In this document: positions 1 to 9,227 of the stretch, in pieces
Layout: each line of letters begins with the position of its first letter
Numbering within the stretch: the first letter of the stretch is position 1
NCBI GenBank assembly: GCA_964491395.1
Contig: CAZBGI010000012.1
Coordinates: forward strand, 12,353 to 76,352
DNA length: 64,000 bases
Direction of reading: 5' to 3'
Source: SKVR01 sp964491395
GTDB lineage: Bacteria; Bacteroidota; Bacteroidia; Bacteroidales; UBA7960
The notes under the pieces: model-generated
Seen by the model: the letters and a program-made list of their open reading frames with translations, nothing else
Databases searched by the model: none
What the model was told of the DNA's origin: nothing
Position numbers and translations under genes: made by a program

Positions 1-638
1 GTGGTTTTGTTATGTTTTGTTTTTCGTTCTCTTTCGGGGTCGTATTTCCATCTTTTGCCTGAAAGGGCGAAACCCAATAATTGTGTTGCTTTTTCTATGA
101 TTGGTTGCAAGCCACTGATGGCTTTGGTGGTGAATTCTTTACCCCCTTCTTCGAAACAGTTGAATGCAGCAAACCGGGCCCCCGAAATTTTCCGTATGTT
201 TTCGGTAATTTCATTGTAATCAAGGTTTTCGGATGAATATTGATACAAAGTTTTTACTGCATCAATTAGATAATGATGATGAGATACATCGGTAAAAAAG
301 GTAGCGAAATAATGTTTCTCTGTGGAGGTTGCCTGTATTTTAAACCACTTATTGAGCGGTTGCGAATATTGTTCAATTTCTTTTTGGCCACCCTGCAGGG
401 CCAGTTCACCATAAAACGCGATCCAGTCAAAACCATTGTTGTATATATCCGGTAATATTTCTGAAATCTTTTTCCCAATGATGTTATGGGCGTTCAGACC
501 GGTAAGGGTTTCGAAAGCAACATTGACTTCCAGAAACTCATAATCACATGGGCACCCTTTTTCATCAAGAATAACCCGGTGATATGCGTATCCAAAAGGA
601 GCTATATTAAGAAGTCCTTGATATCCTTTGTTTTCCAT
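1..638 (-). CDS. PAS-GAF sensor protein, N-terminal part (runs off window)
   Basis: On the minus strand a frame stays open from an ATG at 636-638 to the window edge (212 codons), and an in-frame TAA directly precedes the ATG, which fixes the start. Residues about 5-115 look like a PAS domain: an opening GYAYHRVILDEKG stretch, a middle LTGLNAHNIIGKKISEI motif and a closing YFATFFTDVSH strand. A GAF-like segment begins around residue 125 (ENIRKISGARFAAFN). This order is typical of Bacteroidota sensor histidine kinases or other PAS/GAF signalling proteins. The output domain lies outside the window, so kinase activity is inference. There is no signal peptide or membrane segment in the visible part, so cytoplasmic sensing is likely. 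Confidence 0.75.
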   Translation of the reverse strand, partial: MENKGYQGLLNIAPFGYAYHRVILDEKGCPCDYEFLEVNVAFETLTGLNAHNIIGKKISEILPDIYNNGFDWIAFYGELALQGGQKEIEQYSQPLNKWFKIQATSTEKHYFATFFTDVSHHHYLIDAVKTLYQYSSENLDYNEITENIRKISGARFAAFNCFEEGGKEFTTKAISGLQPIIEKATQLLGFALSGKRWKYDPERERKTKHNKT

Positions 639-1267
639 TTACTGTTTGTGGGAGCAATTATCCATGGCTGTCATTCCATGCATTATTGTTTCAAAAGCAT
701 GTCGCTAAATTGATTTGTATATCTTTTGTTCTGTTTCGATTTGTTTTGTTGGGTTGCCTCCGGCTATATCCCGCTTTTTTTCTCTCCCCACTCATTTGCA
801 GATTCGTTCTTTCTTTAAAGAAGCTAACTCTTTTTTTTCATCAAATCTTTTATTGAGTTTAGCGCTATTTCGAGTCACCGCAAATATAAAAATTTCTGGC
901 TCAAAAAAGGGCATAGGTCTTTCGGTGATGGATACATTGCATCCATGATGGCTGTTTTTTTCTGCGAAGTTTTGTTTTAATGCGCTTTAATGCCCTGGCT
1001 GCAAGGTATAACTTATAAACAATAAGCCGGTAAGGTGTGCAGAAATCTTGTTATAGGTTGCCTGGAAGGAATAAAAAGTGAGAAAGGAAGGTTGTAAAAA
1101 GTGAATAGGGCGAAAAGAACCGGGAAGATTGATTTGCTTTTCCGTTTTGTAAAAATACACTAATTTCGTAACAGAAGCGGAAACAGAGTTGTTGTTTGAA
1201 GGCATTATTGTGCTATAAAGCAACTCAAACCAAAGGATGATGTGAAATTTTGCAAAAGGAAAGCCTT
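639..1267. other. Intergenic region, no supported gene
   Basis: 629 bases between the divergent PAS-GAF gene and the repeat protein. It is T-rich on the plus strand in its first half. The short frames here have no ribosome-binding site, low-complexity composition and no recognisable domain. Apart from the possible -7 element at 881-888 I see no further feature. Confidence 0.5.
881..888 (-). promoter_or_regulatory. Possible -7 element for the PAS-GAF gene
   Basis: On the minus strand this reads TATATTTG, an exact match to the Bacteroidota -7 consensus TAnnTTTG. No convincing TTTG lies 17-23 bases upstream, and the implied leader is about 235 bases, so the assignment is weak. Confidence 0.25.
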
Positions 1268-2437
1268 ATGTCCTATGAACCTATCAAAGCGCGGTTAAAG
1301 CAATTAGCCTCTAAGGTCAACAAAACCAATCACAAAGAAATCAGGCAACAGCTTATTGAAATACAGAAACAAATTTCAACCGGAGATTTGATATCCATGC
1401 ATCGGGCCGAACTCAATGAACTTGTCGGTGCCCTGTTTGAAAAGGTGAAGTTGTTTCAGCAACAAGATCAGAAGGCCCATGAAGCTGAATTGGTGGAAAA
1501 TTTCACCCACCTGAAAAACAAAATTGTAGAGGCCATTGATTTTACACAGCAAAACATCAACGATCATGATGCTATCTGGCAAAAACTCCTGGAGGTGCAG
1601 CACTATTTCAAAGGGATAAAACTGCTTACAGAACAACGCGAACAATTGTACGATACCCTGCAAAAGTTGTTCGATTTAGCCAAAAAGCGCAGGGAAGAAG
1701 CCCTTAAAGAACAGGAGAAATTTTCTTCTCAACATTACGACAAGCTCGATGATGAAGTAGCCATTGTGGTATCGCAAAGTGAAACCGCAGATATGGATAA
1801 AGCATGGGCGATGTTGCTGGAAACCAAAGACAAGGTTGTCAATGCTCATTTGACACACATTCATCGCAAGCGATTGATGGACAAGTTGCAGGAAGGGTTT
1901 GAAGTAGTAAAAATACGCAAAGAAGAAAGATGGGAAAATTTCGCCAAAGCCTCGAGGGCTAACGCGGATGCCATCCGTGAAAAATTGAAACTGGCAGCCT
2001 GGGAGCTCGACAACAACGAGGTTTTCAAAGAAAAGTGGGAGTTGCTCCTGGCGATTCAAAAGGAGTTCAGCAAACGAAAACTCGAAAAAGATACGCGGCA
2101 GTTGCTTTACGGTCAGTTACAGAAGTTGTTTCATCGGTTGAAAAGTGAGCAAAACAAAGATCAGGCTGATTTTGACAAAGAAGCCGACGAAAACTATCAC
2201 TATCTCCAACAGCTTGTGGATGAGGCGTTTCAGCTATCCCAGTCTGCCGGAGAGATTAAAAAAGCAAAAGCTTTCCTTATCAAGGTACAGGGAGAATTCA
2301 AAGGTCGGAGAATGCGTGGTGCCGAAAGGGAAAGACTCTTTGGAAAACTTCAGCAAGCTTTTGATATTCTTAACAGCAGACCGGATGAATACACTGATTC
2401 CCCCAACAACAATGACAAACTCGACGAATTGCAATAA
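1268..2437 (+). CDS. DUF349-like helical repeat protein
   Basis: The protein is 389 aa, highly charged and predicted almost entirely helical, with no signal peptide or membrane segment, so cytoplasmic. The ATG at 1268 is chosen over an upstream TTG because AAAGGAAA lies 6-13 bases before it. Five copies of a unit recur with a period near 77 residues (about 23-68, 102-144, 178-221, 255-297, 332-371). Each has the pattern W/F-x2-LL-x2-Q-x2-F followed by R-x2-L-x3-LQ-x2-F and a basic tail, for example KLLEVQHYFKG then LYDTLQKLFDLAKKRREE. This resembles DUF349 repeats, which are of unknown function. The family link is by eye. No catalytic motif is visible. Confidence 0.6.
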   Translation: MSYEPIKARLKQLASKVNKTNHKEIRQQLIEIQKQISTGDLISMHRAELNELVGALFEKVKLFQQQDQKAHEAELVENFTHLKNKIVEAIDFTQQNINDHDAIWQKLLEVQHYFKGIKLLTEQREQLYDTLQKLFDLAKKRREEALKEQEKFSSQHYDKLDDEVAIVVSQSETADMDKAWAMLLETKDKVVNAHLTHIHRKRLMDKLQEGFEVVKIRKEERWENFAKASRANADAIREKLKLAAWELDNNEVFKEKWELLLAIQKEFSKRKLEKDTRQLLYGQLQKLFHRLKSEQNKDQADFDKEADENYHYLQQLVDEAFQLSQSAGEIKKAKAFLIKVQGEFKGRRMRGAERERLFGKLQQAFDILNSRPDEYTDSPNNNDKLDELQ

Positions 2438-2574
2438 TTCTGCTATCATCCCCGGTGTAATTTGAATCAATGTAACCTAACCCCTGTAAAGGCGTATATA
2501 GAAGTAGCAAAAATCATTTCACTTGTGGTAAGAATTGTTTTCCCCACGATGGTTTAAGTAACTGCTTTATCAGT

Positions 2575-3699
2575 ATGCCATTTGCCTTCAAAGGATTTTC
2601 TGTAGTTAAGAGTTGCTTGTATTTTACGGTATGCGCTGTTCTTATGGGTGTTACAGCACCATTAAAGGCGATGCAGGATAACCCCTCCAATTATCTGCAT
2701 GTTACAGGGTGGGTAGTAAAAGATGACCAACCCCTGTCGAATGTACAAATCACTATCTCAGAAGACGGGGAGGTACTTTCTGCCATGAAAACCAATTTTG
2801 CCGGAAGTTTTTCCCTGTTTGTCCCTTTTCAGAAAGAATATCAAGTAAGCTTCTCCAGGGAAGGACATATCACCAAAAATGTCATTATTGACACCCAAAC
2901 GCCGGTTGAACCTGATTCTTTGTTTTACTATTTTTTTCAGTTTGAGGTAGAGCTTTTTGAGGATAGCCCCTACGCCCGGAGAGAGTTTTTTAAGGATCCG
3001 GTGGCAATCGTTTTTTATGATGCCGGCGTTCATGATTTTGAATACTATCGCAGCAATGTAAAGATATTTTCAGCCAAAGCGCAGAATTTATTCAAAGATT
3101 CTCTGGGTGTAGCTTTTGAATATCCGGAGAGCTTTTTTGAATATATTCAATCGCTGACGGAACAACCTGAGCAGTTGCACATGATTGCTGACAGAGAAGC
3201 TTCGGCAGAACAGCCCCCAAAAGATAACGATGGGAAGGAAATGCCACTAAACTCCGATTCGTCTGGACAGAAAGCAACAGACCCGGTTGCATCATCTTCC
3301 TCCGACTATCCTGATACCCGGGAAGAGAAAGAGAATATTGTTACAAAAACTGCATTGGGCGGCCAGCGCGATGAAACGCCGGACAATAGTCAGCCCGGGA
3401 AAGCCATTACGTTTTATAATTACCTCACCAAAGAATTACTTGATATAGGGCCGGAGCAGTTTTACACGATTCAATTGCTGGCAACAGCCCGTTCGGTTCC
3501 GGAGGGTTATTTTGATGCAGCCATTGAAACACTTCAGCTTCAAGAAATCATACAATACAGAGACTGCGATAAACTGCACAAGTACACAGTGGGTGTATAT
3601 GAAAATCTGGGTGATGCCTTTTCCGTTTCGCATCAGCTGGAAGAGATGGGATATGAAATATTTATTGTCGCTTTTTCCAACCATCGCCGCCTTTGGTGA
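2575..3699 (+). CDS. Secreted protein: carboxypeptidase-regulatory-like domain plus C-terminal SPOR domain
   Basis: 374 aa. A signal peptide occupies about residues 1-33, so the protein is exported and probably periplasmic or outer-membrane associated. Residues about 42-120 form a CarboxypepD_reg/Cna-B-like beta sandwich (HVTGWVVKDDQPLSNVQITI, then FAGSFSLFVPFQKEYQVSFS). A Ser/Asp/Glu-rich linker spans about 205-280. The last 79 residues (296-374) resemble a SPOR domain: FYTIQLLATA, KYTVGVYENLGDAF, then a helix and YEIFIVAF. SPOR domains bind denuded septal peptidoglycan in characterised proteins. Binding here is inference. It stands alone, with 137 bases upstream and 159 downstream. Confidence 0.6.
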   Translation: MPFAFKGFSVVKSCLYFTVCAVLMGVTAPLKAMQDNPSNYLHVTGWVVKDDQPLSNVQITISEDGEVLSAMKTNFAGSFSLFVPFQKEYQVSFSREGHITKNVIIDTQTPVEPDSLFYYFFQFEVELFEDSPYARREFFKDPVAIVFYDAGVHDFEYYRSNVKIFSAKAQNLFKDSLGVAFEYPESFFEYIQSLTEQPEQLHMIADREASAEQPPKDNDGKEMPLNSDSSGQKATDPVASSSSDYPDTREEKENIVTKTALGGQRDETPDNSQPGKAITFYNYLTKELLDIGPEQFYTIQLLATARSVPEGYFDAAIETLQLQEIIQYRDCDKLHKYTVGVYENLGDAFSVSHQLEEMGYEIFIVAFSNHRRLW

Positions 3700-3801
3700 A
3701 CCACTTGTAAGTACTGGATTTCCGCGGTTAGTCGCATCGGCAATGATTCAGAAATAACTCCAAGGTAAACTTTCGAATGTATTTCGGGCCTCCTGATTTT
3801 A

Positions 3802-3831
3802 TTTGGAGATGCATCTTTTTGTCTATTTTTG
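3802..3831 (+). promoter_or_regulatory. Bacteroidota-type promoter for ilvA
   Basis: TTTG at 3802-3805, an 18-base spacer, then TATTTTTG at 3824-3831 (consensus TAnnTTTG). Transcription would begin near 3838, giving a leader of about 20 bases before the ATG at 3859. Confidence 0.6.
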
Positions 3832-3858
3832 TGTCCTATATCCAAACAAAAGAGGAAC

Positions 3859-5076
3859 ATGAGCAAACTACCCGGATTATCTGATATCATCAAAGCGCAA
3901 ACCCGCCTGAAAGGCGTTGTAAAAGTTACTCCCCTGGAACACACCAAGTCTTTTTCCGCCATGTCGGGAGCCAATGTGTTCATGAAACTCGAAAACATGC
4001 AATCTACAGGATCTTTCAAGGTGCGGGGTGCTTACAACAAGCTCAGTTGCCTTACACAGGAAGAACTGAACAAAGGAGTAGTATGCGCTTCCGCAGGCAA
4101 CCATGCACAGGGAGTTGCCTATGCAGCCCACAGCAAAGGAGTGAAAGCAACTGTCTTTATGCCGGTCTTCACTCCCCCGCTCAAAGTAATAGCCACCCGT
4201 GCTTACGGTGCTGAAGTAGTACTTGAGGGAGAAACATTTGATGATGCCTTTGCTGCTGCCATGAAGTTCAAAGAAGAGTCTGGTGCTACATTTGTTCACC
4301 CTTTTGATGACCCAATGATCATTGCCGGGCAGGGAACCATGGGGCTGGAGCTTTTTCACCAGCTCGATACCATCGACGATGTACTGGTGCCCATTGGGGG
4401 TGGCGGAATGATAGCCGGTATTGCCATCGCGCTCAAAGAAATGAACCCGGATATACGCATTATTGGTGTAGAAGCTGCCGGAGCACAGTCCATGAAACAA
4501 TCTATGACCGAAGGCAAACCCAGCACGCTTACTTCCATAAGCACCATTGCCGATGGTATTGCAGTGAAAACGCCCGGCAAACTTAATTATGAAGCCACCA
4601 AGAAATATGTGGATGAATTGCTGGTGGTAAATGATGCTGAAATTGCCCATACCGCTTACCTGCTGCTGCAGCGCGCCAAAATACTTACTGAGCCTTCAGG
4701 AGCAGCAGCAATGGCGGCTGTTTTACACCAAAAAACCAACCTGAAAAACCGGAATGTCATTCCCATAATCAGTGGTGGAAATGCCAACATGGGAATTCTG
4801 GAGCAGATTCTTGAAAAAGGAATGATGGAAGAAGGTTTGCGTGCCCGCATTGCGGTATTAATTCCCGATATGGCCGGCGAATTGAAAGCCATAGTGAGTA
4901 TCCTGGAAAAACTTCGGGCCAATATTTATGATATTTCACACGAACGATCCATCACCAGTGTTCCTGTCGGTTTTGTAATGGTGACTATTACATTCAACCT
5001 GCAGGATACTTCCCAATTGCAGCTTATTTGTAAAACGCTGGACGAGAAAGCGATGAAATATGAAATCCTTACCTGA
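3859..5076 (+). CDS. ilvA: Threonine ammonia-lyase (threonine dehydratase)
   Basis: PLP-dependent enzyme converting L-threonine to 2-oxobutanoate and ammonia, the first step towards isoleucine or threonine breakdown. The protein is 405 aa from the ATG at 3859, which has AGAGG 4-8 bases upstream. An in-frame TTG at 3829 falls inside the promoter and is rejected. The PLP lysine is K54 in GSFKVRGAYN, SAGNHAQG holds the substrate, and the glycine loop GGGGM is at 180-184. A single ACT-like C-terminal domain (about 330-405, RIAVLIPDMAGELKAIVSIL) matches the shorter TdcB/IlvA class found in this phylum rather than the two-ACT E. coli IlvA. Monocistronic, with its own promoter. Confidence 0.93.
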   Translation: MSKLPGLSDIIKAQTRLKGVVKVTPLEHTKSFSAMSGANVFMKLENMQSTGSFKVRGAYNKLSCLTQEELNKGVVCASAGNHAQGVAYAAHSKGVKATVFMPVFTPPLKVIATRAYGAEVVLEGETFDDAFAAAMKFKEESGATFVHPFDDPMIIAGQGTMGLELFHQLDTIDDVLVPIGGGGMIAGIAIALKEMNPDIRIIGVEAAGAQSMKQSMTEGKPSTLTSISTIADGIAVKTPGKLNYEATKKYVDELLVVNDAEIAHTAYLLLQRAKILTEPSGAAAMAAVLHQKTNLKNRNVIPIISGGNANMGILEQILEKGMMEEGLRARIAVLIPDMAGELKAIVSILEKLRANIYDISHERSITSVPVGFVMVTITFNLQDTSQLQLICKTLDEKAMKYEILT

Positions 5077-5537
5077 TATTGGTCTTATTTCCTGGCTCTG
5101 CCGGCCGTAATGTGCAAAAATAGTCATGTGCATTCTACCTTCTTGACCGGGAAGAATATACGATACCCCAAAAAATATTACTTCTGTCTCTATCTGACTG
5201 CTAAATATTGCGTATTTTTAACGCATGCTCCTCTTTGTAGGTGATGCAATCATGTTTGATTACCTTTGTAAAAATAGTATTGATTTCTTAATTGCGCATC
5301 TAACCCCGTAAAAAGGCGTGTATGGCAGGGTTTATACCAACAAGGCCATGACAATACACTGGATATACGCGGATGGTTAGGATTTCGCAACAACGTAAAA
5401 CATACTACTATACGGATATTATTGGCGATTTATCCTGAAGAAAAAGCGGGAGAGGTTCGCAACCCATACAAGGCAGTTTTCAGGAAGATCAAAAGAACAG
5501 AAACACGAATATAACTTTTTTGAAAAGAAGGACGAAA
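5077..5537. other. Intergenic region and probable long leader of the GH13 gene
   Basis: 461 bases. It contains the promoter-like pair at 5234-5268. A frame without a start codon runs through about 5284-5510 (some 75 codons, ending TAA) but has no recognisable domain and is not called. The stretch around 5301-5330 (TAACCCCGTAAAAAGGCGT) resembles 2478-2500 (TAACCCCTGTAAAGGCGT), a weak short repeat. Confidence 0.4.
5234..5268 (+). promoter_or_regulatory. Probable promoter of the GH13 gene
   Basis: TTTG at 5234-5237, a 23-base spacer (upper end of the usual range) and an exact -7 element TACCTTTG at 5261-5268. Transcription would start near 5275 and leave a leader of about 260 bases. Confidence 0.4.
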
Positions 5538-8500
5538 ATGCAAGAAAAGAAAAAGTCATTTATAGCAGGGCAACAGGTGCCCATATTTGAATTTCATGTA
5601 GAACGCAGCCTGCGAAGCAAGTACCAGATTGAAGAGAGTTTTTTCTCCCAGCAGGGGAATGTAATTTTTACCGATTTTGGTGCTGTAAGGTCATTTGTAC
5701 ACAAGCTTAATGCCAAACGCGATCCCCGGCTGCATGTTTACCCCGGAGAGGTGAACGCTACGGGCATGCTGGAGGAGATTTTTCACTTTATACTACGCCT
5801 GTACGAGGAACAGGTAAATAAAAAGGTCATGTCAATGGCCTATCAATATGTATTGAAAAATTTAGGTCAGGAGAAACTGCAGGCAGTACTGTACGATTTG
5901 GTGGATAAGTTTCCTCCGACAGCCGTTTTTCAGGGCAGTATATCGGTGGGGAAATATCTCGAAGAGCATACCGTTGATCGGCCCAATACGCTGTTGATAC
6001 TGGAAGAAGCCATCATGATTTTTTTCGCTAATTTTAATCCGGCCAATAAAAAGATCAAAGAGCTTTTCGATGAAACTCACCTCTCACATGCCTATGATTT
6101 TCGAATGATGATGGATCATCTGGAAGATTTTTTTGAAGATCAACCTCCTTTTGGCCCTGACAATCAGGATGTTTTCAGTTTGCTCAAAACTCCTATTCTC
6201 ATGTCGCCGGATGATATCAGCAAACAGCTGGATTATATCAGGGAAAAATGGGAAACCCTTTTACCCGAAAATATTCGCGAGCAATTGCTCAGAAGCAAAG
6301 ATTTACTGAAAGAGGATGTGCGTTTTGACACTGCCGGTGGAGGGGGAGCGCCCACGGTTGCCCCCAAATACAAAGGGATGGCCGATGATGCGGGTATGTT
6401 TGCCATGGGGAAATCGGGTTACAGGTATGTGGAAGATGCGGTGAAAGATTATGAGGAAATCGAAGCTTTTACCCCCGATGTGCATTGGATGCCCTCAGTG
6501 GTAATGATTGCCAAAAATACGTATGTGTGGCTTGATCAGCTCACCAAAAAATACCAGCGCGAAATTCGTCGGCTTGATCAGATCCCGGATGAAGAGCTGG
6601 ACCTGCTGCGTCGCTGGAATTTTACCGGTTTATGGCTTATCGGGTTATGGGAAAGAAGTGAAGCTTCAAAACGAATCAAACATATCATGGGGAATGTGGA
6701 TGCTGTTTCTTCGGCTTACTCATTGTACGATTATGTGATTGCTCATGATCTGGGAGGCGAAGAAGCGTATAACAATCTTAACGAAAGAGCAAAGGCCAGG
6801 GGGGTGCGACTGGCATCGGACATGGTACCTAACCACACGGGGCTTTTCTCAAAATGGATCGTAGAACATCCTGACTATTATATCCAGGCTGCCAACCCAC
6901 CTTTCCCCGGATATAAGTTTACAGGAGAAAACCTCTCCCGGCATCCTGATATCGAAATCCGGCTGGAAGATGGTTATTTTAGTAAAACCGATGCTGCGGT
7001 GGTTTTCCAGTGGGTCAACAAGCAAAACGGACAGGTGCGGTATATTTATCATGGCAATGATGGCACCAATATGCCCTGGAATGATACAGCCCAGCTGGAT
7101 ATGCTCAAACATGAGGTGCGGCAGGCAGTTATTGATAAGATTTTTGAGGTGGCTCGCAAGTTTTCCATCATTCGGTTTGATGCTGCCATGACCCTGGCCA
7201 AGAAGCACTTCTCCCGTTTGTGGTATCCACGGCCGGGTACTGGCGGAGATATTCCCTCCCGTGCCGATTACGCGATGTCTCAAAGACAGTTCGACGAGTT
7301 GTTTCCTGTGGAATTCTGGCGTGAAGTCGTAGATCGCATGAATGCCGAAATGCCCGAAACCCTGCTGCTGGCAGAAGCGTTCTGGTTTATGGAAGGCTAT
7401 TTTGTACGCACCCTGGGGATGCATCGCGTGTACAACTCGGCTTTTATGCACATGCTCAAAAACGAAGAAAATGAAAAGTATCGCGACCTGATAACCAACA
7501 CACTGGAGTTTGAACCTGAAATACTCAAACGGTATGTAAACTTCATGAGTAACCCTGATGAGGAAACAGCCATTCGCCAGTTTGGTACCGACGATAAATA
7601 CTTCGGCGTGTGTGTGCTGATGAATACCCTTCCCGGATTGCCCATGTTTGCCCATGGGCAAATTGAGGGATACACTGAAAAATACGGGATGGAATATCAA
7701 CGTGCCTACTACAATGAGGATCCTCAGGAGTGGCTGGTGGAAAAACACGAAAAGCAGATTTTTCCCATTACCCGCAAAAGGTATCTTTTCAGTGAGGTGG
7801 ACAATTTCAACATCTTTGACTATATTGATGGGTATGGCAATGTCAATGAGAATGTGTTTGCCTTTACCAATCGCTTCCGGGATGAAAAGGCATTGGTGCT
7901 TTACAATAATAAGTATGAGCAAGCCGCAGGCCGGATTCACTTTTCGGCCCCTAAGCTTACACGCTCCGATTCAGGAAAAGAACCCGTAAGCGTCAGCCTG
8001 GGGCAGGCACTGGGTTTAAAAGAGGATGATAATATATATTACATTTTCAGGGAGCATTTCTCAGGGCTTGAATATATCAGGAGAGGGAAAGATTTATGTC
8101 ACGATGGATTGCAATGGGGACTCAATGGGTTTGAGTACAAACTGTTCTGGGAATTCCGTGAGGTATATGACCAACAGGGTGAATACGAGCAATTGTTCTG
8201 GAAAACCGGCGACGGGGTTCCCTCCATAGAAAAAGCCCTTGATGAAATGCGCTTGCAGCCGCTGCACCAATGCTTTGAGGCCATTTTTGCTGAAGATATT
8301 ATCAATTTTCTGATAAACAGAACGACAGATAAAAGTCAAAAGATTACTGAAAAGCTGGGTTATAAGCTCTTAAAAGGGCGTTTCGCAGAATTCCTTTCAC
8401 AGACGGCCCAATTCTTCCATTTGGAAAATATGAATGTACAGGAGAGAACGGAAGCTTTTGCAGCCCGGATAAAAAGTATTGAAAATGTAACCTCTTTTCT

Positions 8501-9188
8501 GGCTGATGAAAAAACCGACCGTAAAGAATTCTTGCTGCGTTATGGATTTACCTCGGTAGATGAGTTGTTGACCATTGGAAAACGTGCAGTGTATCGCGAA
8601 AATATGATCGTGTTGCTGGGTGTATTTGCCCTGCAATCGTTATACGAAGAAATGGCCGAGGATACACGGAATGAACTCGACCAGAAGTTAATGTTGCAGT
8701 GGCCCTTGCGCAATGTTTTGTTGCGAACCGGCAGGGGCGATTATTCGGTAAGCAGGGATATCAGTCTTATTACTATTCTTATTCAGCAGCACAATGATTT
8801 GTTTGATTTTTCTACCCTGAGAATGACTGAGAGCCGGCTGGAAGAAAGTTCCTCACACCGGAAAAGGGTGATGGTGGAAAAAGCCAGGGATGCAGCCGCC
8901 ATGCTCGGTTTTGATGTTGTAAAAAGTTTTATTGGAGTAAACGAGCATCAGGGAATTGTGTATTTCAGCAAAGAAAGTTATGAAGAGCTTATTGACTGGC
9001 TTTTTACCTTATCAATACTTAATTATTTCACCCTGCAGGATGAAAACCTTTCCCTTGCAGAAAAGAAAACACTGGATTATTTGATACAGGAAAGTATACA
9101 ATTCTTGGTTCAGGCACGTGAGGTTTCTGAAAAATCAGGTTATGAGCTTAAAAAACTTGAACTATTGCTCGATGGCAGGTCTGGTTGA
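5538..9188 (+). CDS. Very large GH13 alpha-amylase-family protein
   Basis: 1216 aa from the ATG at 5538, which is preceded by AGAAGGA. There is no signal peptide, so it probably acts on cytoplasmic alpha-glucan such as glycogen or imported maltodextrin. The TIM barrel sits in the middle (about 310-780). Region I is DMVPNHTG (about 427), the nucleophile Asp is in IIRFDAAMT (about 547) and the acid/base Glu is in LLLAEAF (about 612). The usual NHD of region IV reads GTDDKYFG (about 684), which keeps an Asp but lacks the normal His before it. An N-terminal helical region of about 300 residues, with a Gly-rich hinge TAGGGGAP near 258, and about 400 C-terminal residues have no family I recognise. 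Hydrolase or transferase activity cannot be decided from sequence. Confidence 0.8.
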   Translation: MQEKKKSFIAGQQVPIFEFHVERSLRSKYQIEESFFSQQGNVIFTDFGAVRSFVHKLNAKRDPRLHVYPGEVNATGMLEEIFHFILRLYEEQVNKKVMSMAYQYVLKNLGQEKLQAVLYDLVDKFPPTAVFQGSISVGKYLEEHTVDRPNTLLILEEAIMIFFANFNPANKKIKELFDETHLSHAYDFRMMMDHLEDFFEDQPPFGPDNQDVFSLLKTPILMSPDDISKQLDYIREKWETLLPENIREQLLRSKDLLKEDVRFDTAGGGGAPTVAPKYKGMADDAGMFAMGKSGYRYVEDAVKDYEEIEAFTPDVHWMPSVVMIAKNTYVWLDQLTKKYQREIRRLDQIPDEELDLLRRWNFTGLWLIGLWERSEASKRIKHIMGNVDAVSSAYSLYDYVIAHDLGGEEAYNNLNERAKARGVRLASDMVPNHTGLFSKWIVEHPDYYIQAANPPFPGYKFTGENLSRHPDIEIRLEDGYFSKTDAAVVFQWVNKQNGQVRYIYHGNDGTNMPWNDTAQLDMLKHEVRQAVIDKIFEVARKFSIIRFDAAMTLAKKHFSRLWYPRPGTGGDIPSRADYAMSQRQFDELFPVEFWREVVDRMNAEMPETLLLAEAFWFMEGYFVRTLGMHRVYNSAFMHMLKNEENEKYRDLITNTLEFEPEILKRYVNFMSNPDEETAIRQFGTDDKYFGVCVLMNTLPGLPMFAHGQIEGYTEKYGMEYQRAYYNEDPQEWLVEKHEKQIFPITRKRYLFSEVDNFNIFDYIDGYGNVNENVFAFTNRFRDEKALVLYNNKYEQAAGRIHFSAPKLTRSDSGKEPVSVSLGQALGLKEDDNIYYIFREHFSGLEYIRRGKDLCHDGLQWGLNGFEYKLFWEFREVYDQQGEYEQLFWKTGDGVPSIEKALDEMRLQPLHQCFEAIFAEDIINFLINRTTDKSQKITEKLGYKLLKGRFAEFLSQTAQFFHLENMNVQERTEAFAARIKSIENVTSFLADEKTDRKEFLLRYGFTSVDELLTIGKRAVYRENMIVLLGVFALQSLYEEMAEDTRNELDQKLMLQWPLRNVLLRTGRGDYSVSRDISLITILIQQHNDLFDFSTLRMTESRLEESSSHRKRVMVEKARDAAAMLGFDVVKSFIGVNEHQGIVYFSKESYEELIDWLFTLSILNYFTLQDENLSLAEKKTLDYLIQESIQFLVQAREVSEKSGYELKKLELLLDGRSG

Positions 9189-9227
9189 AATGGCCGCTGA
9201 AGACCGGAGTTCATCTTCTGCATAAAG

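Noticed and set aside
715..948. Short plus-strand frame rich in Phe and Ser
   Set aside because: Located in a T-rich intergenic stretch, no Shine-Dalgarno, no homology recognised. Probably composition driven.
3877..4650. 257-codon minus-strand frame inside ilvA
   Set aside because: It overlaps the conserved PLP enzyme core and has low-complexity, Cys/His-rich composition typical of a shadow frame.
2478..5330. Short similarity between TAACCCCTGTAAAGGCGT (2478) and TAACCCCGTAAAAAGGCGT (5301)
   Set aside because: Only about 18 bases with gaps, and no third copy was noticed. Could be chance.
5284..5510. Open frame of about 75 codons upstream of the GH13 gene
   Set aside because: No usable start codon, no recognisable domain. 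It falls in the predicted leader.
6849..7940. Long open frame (363 codons) on the minus strand inside the GH13 gene
   Set aside because: It is antisense to conserved catalytic segments of GH13, has no domain of its own and no ribosome-binding site. It is a codon-bias shadow.
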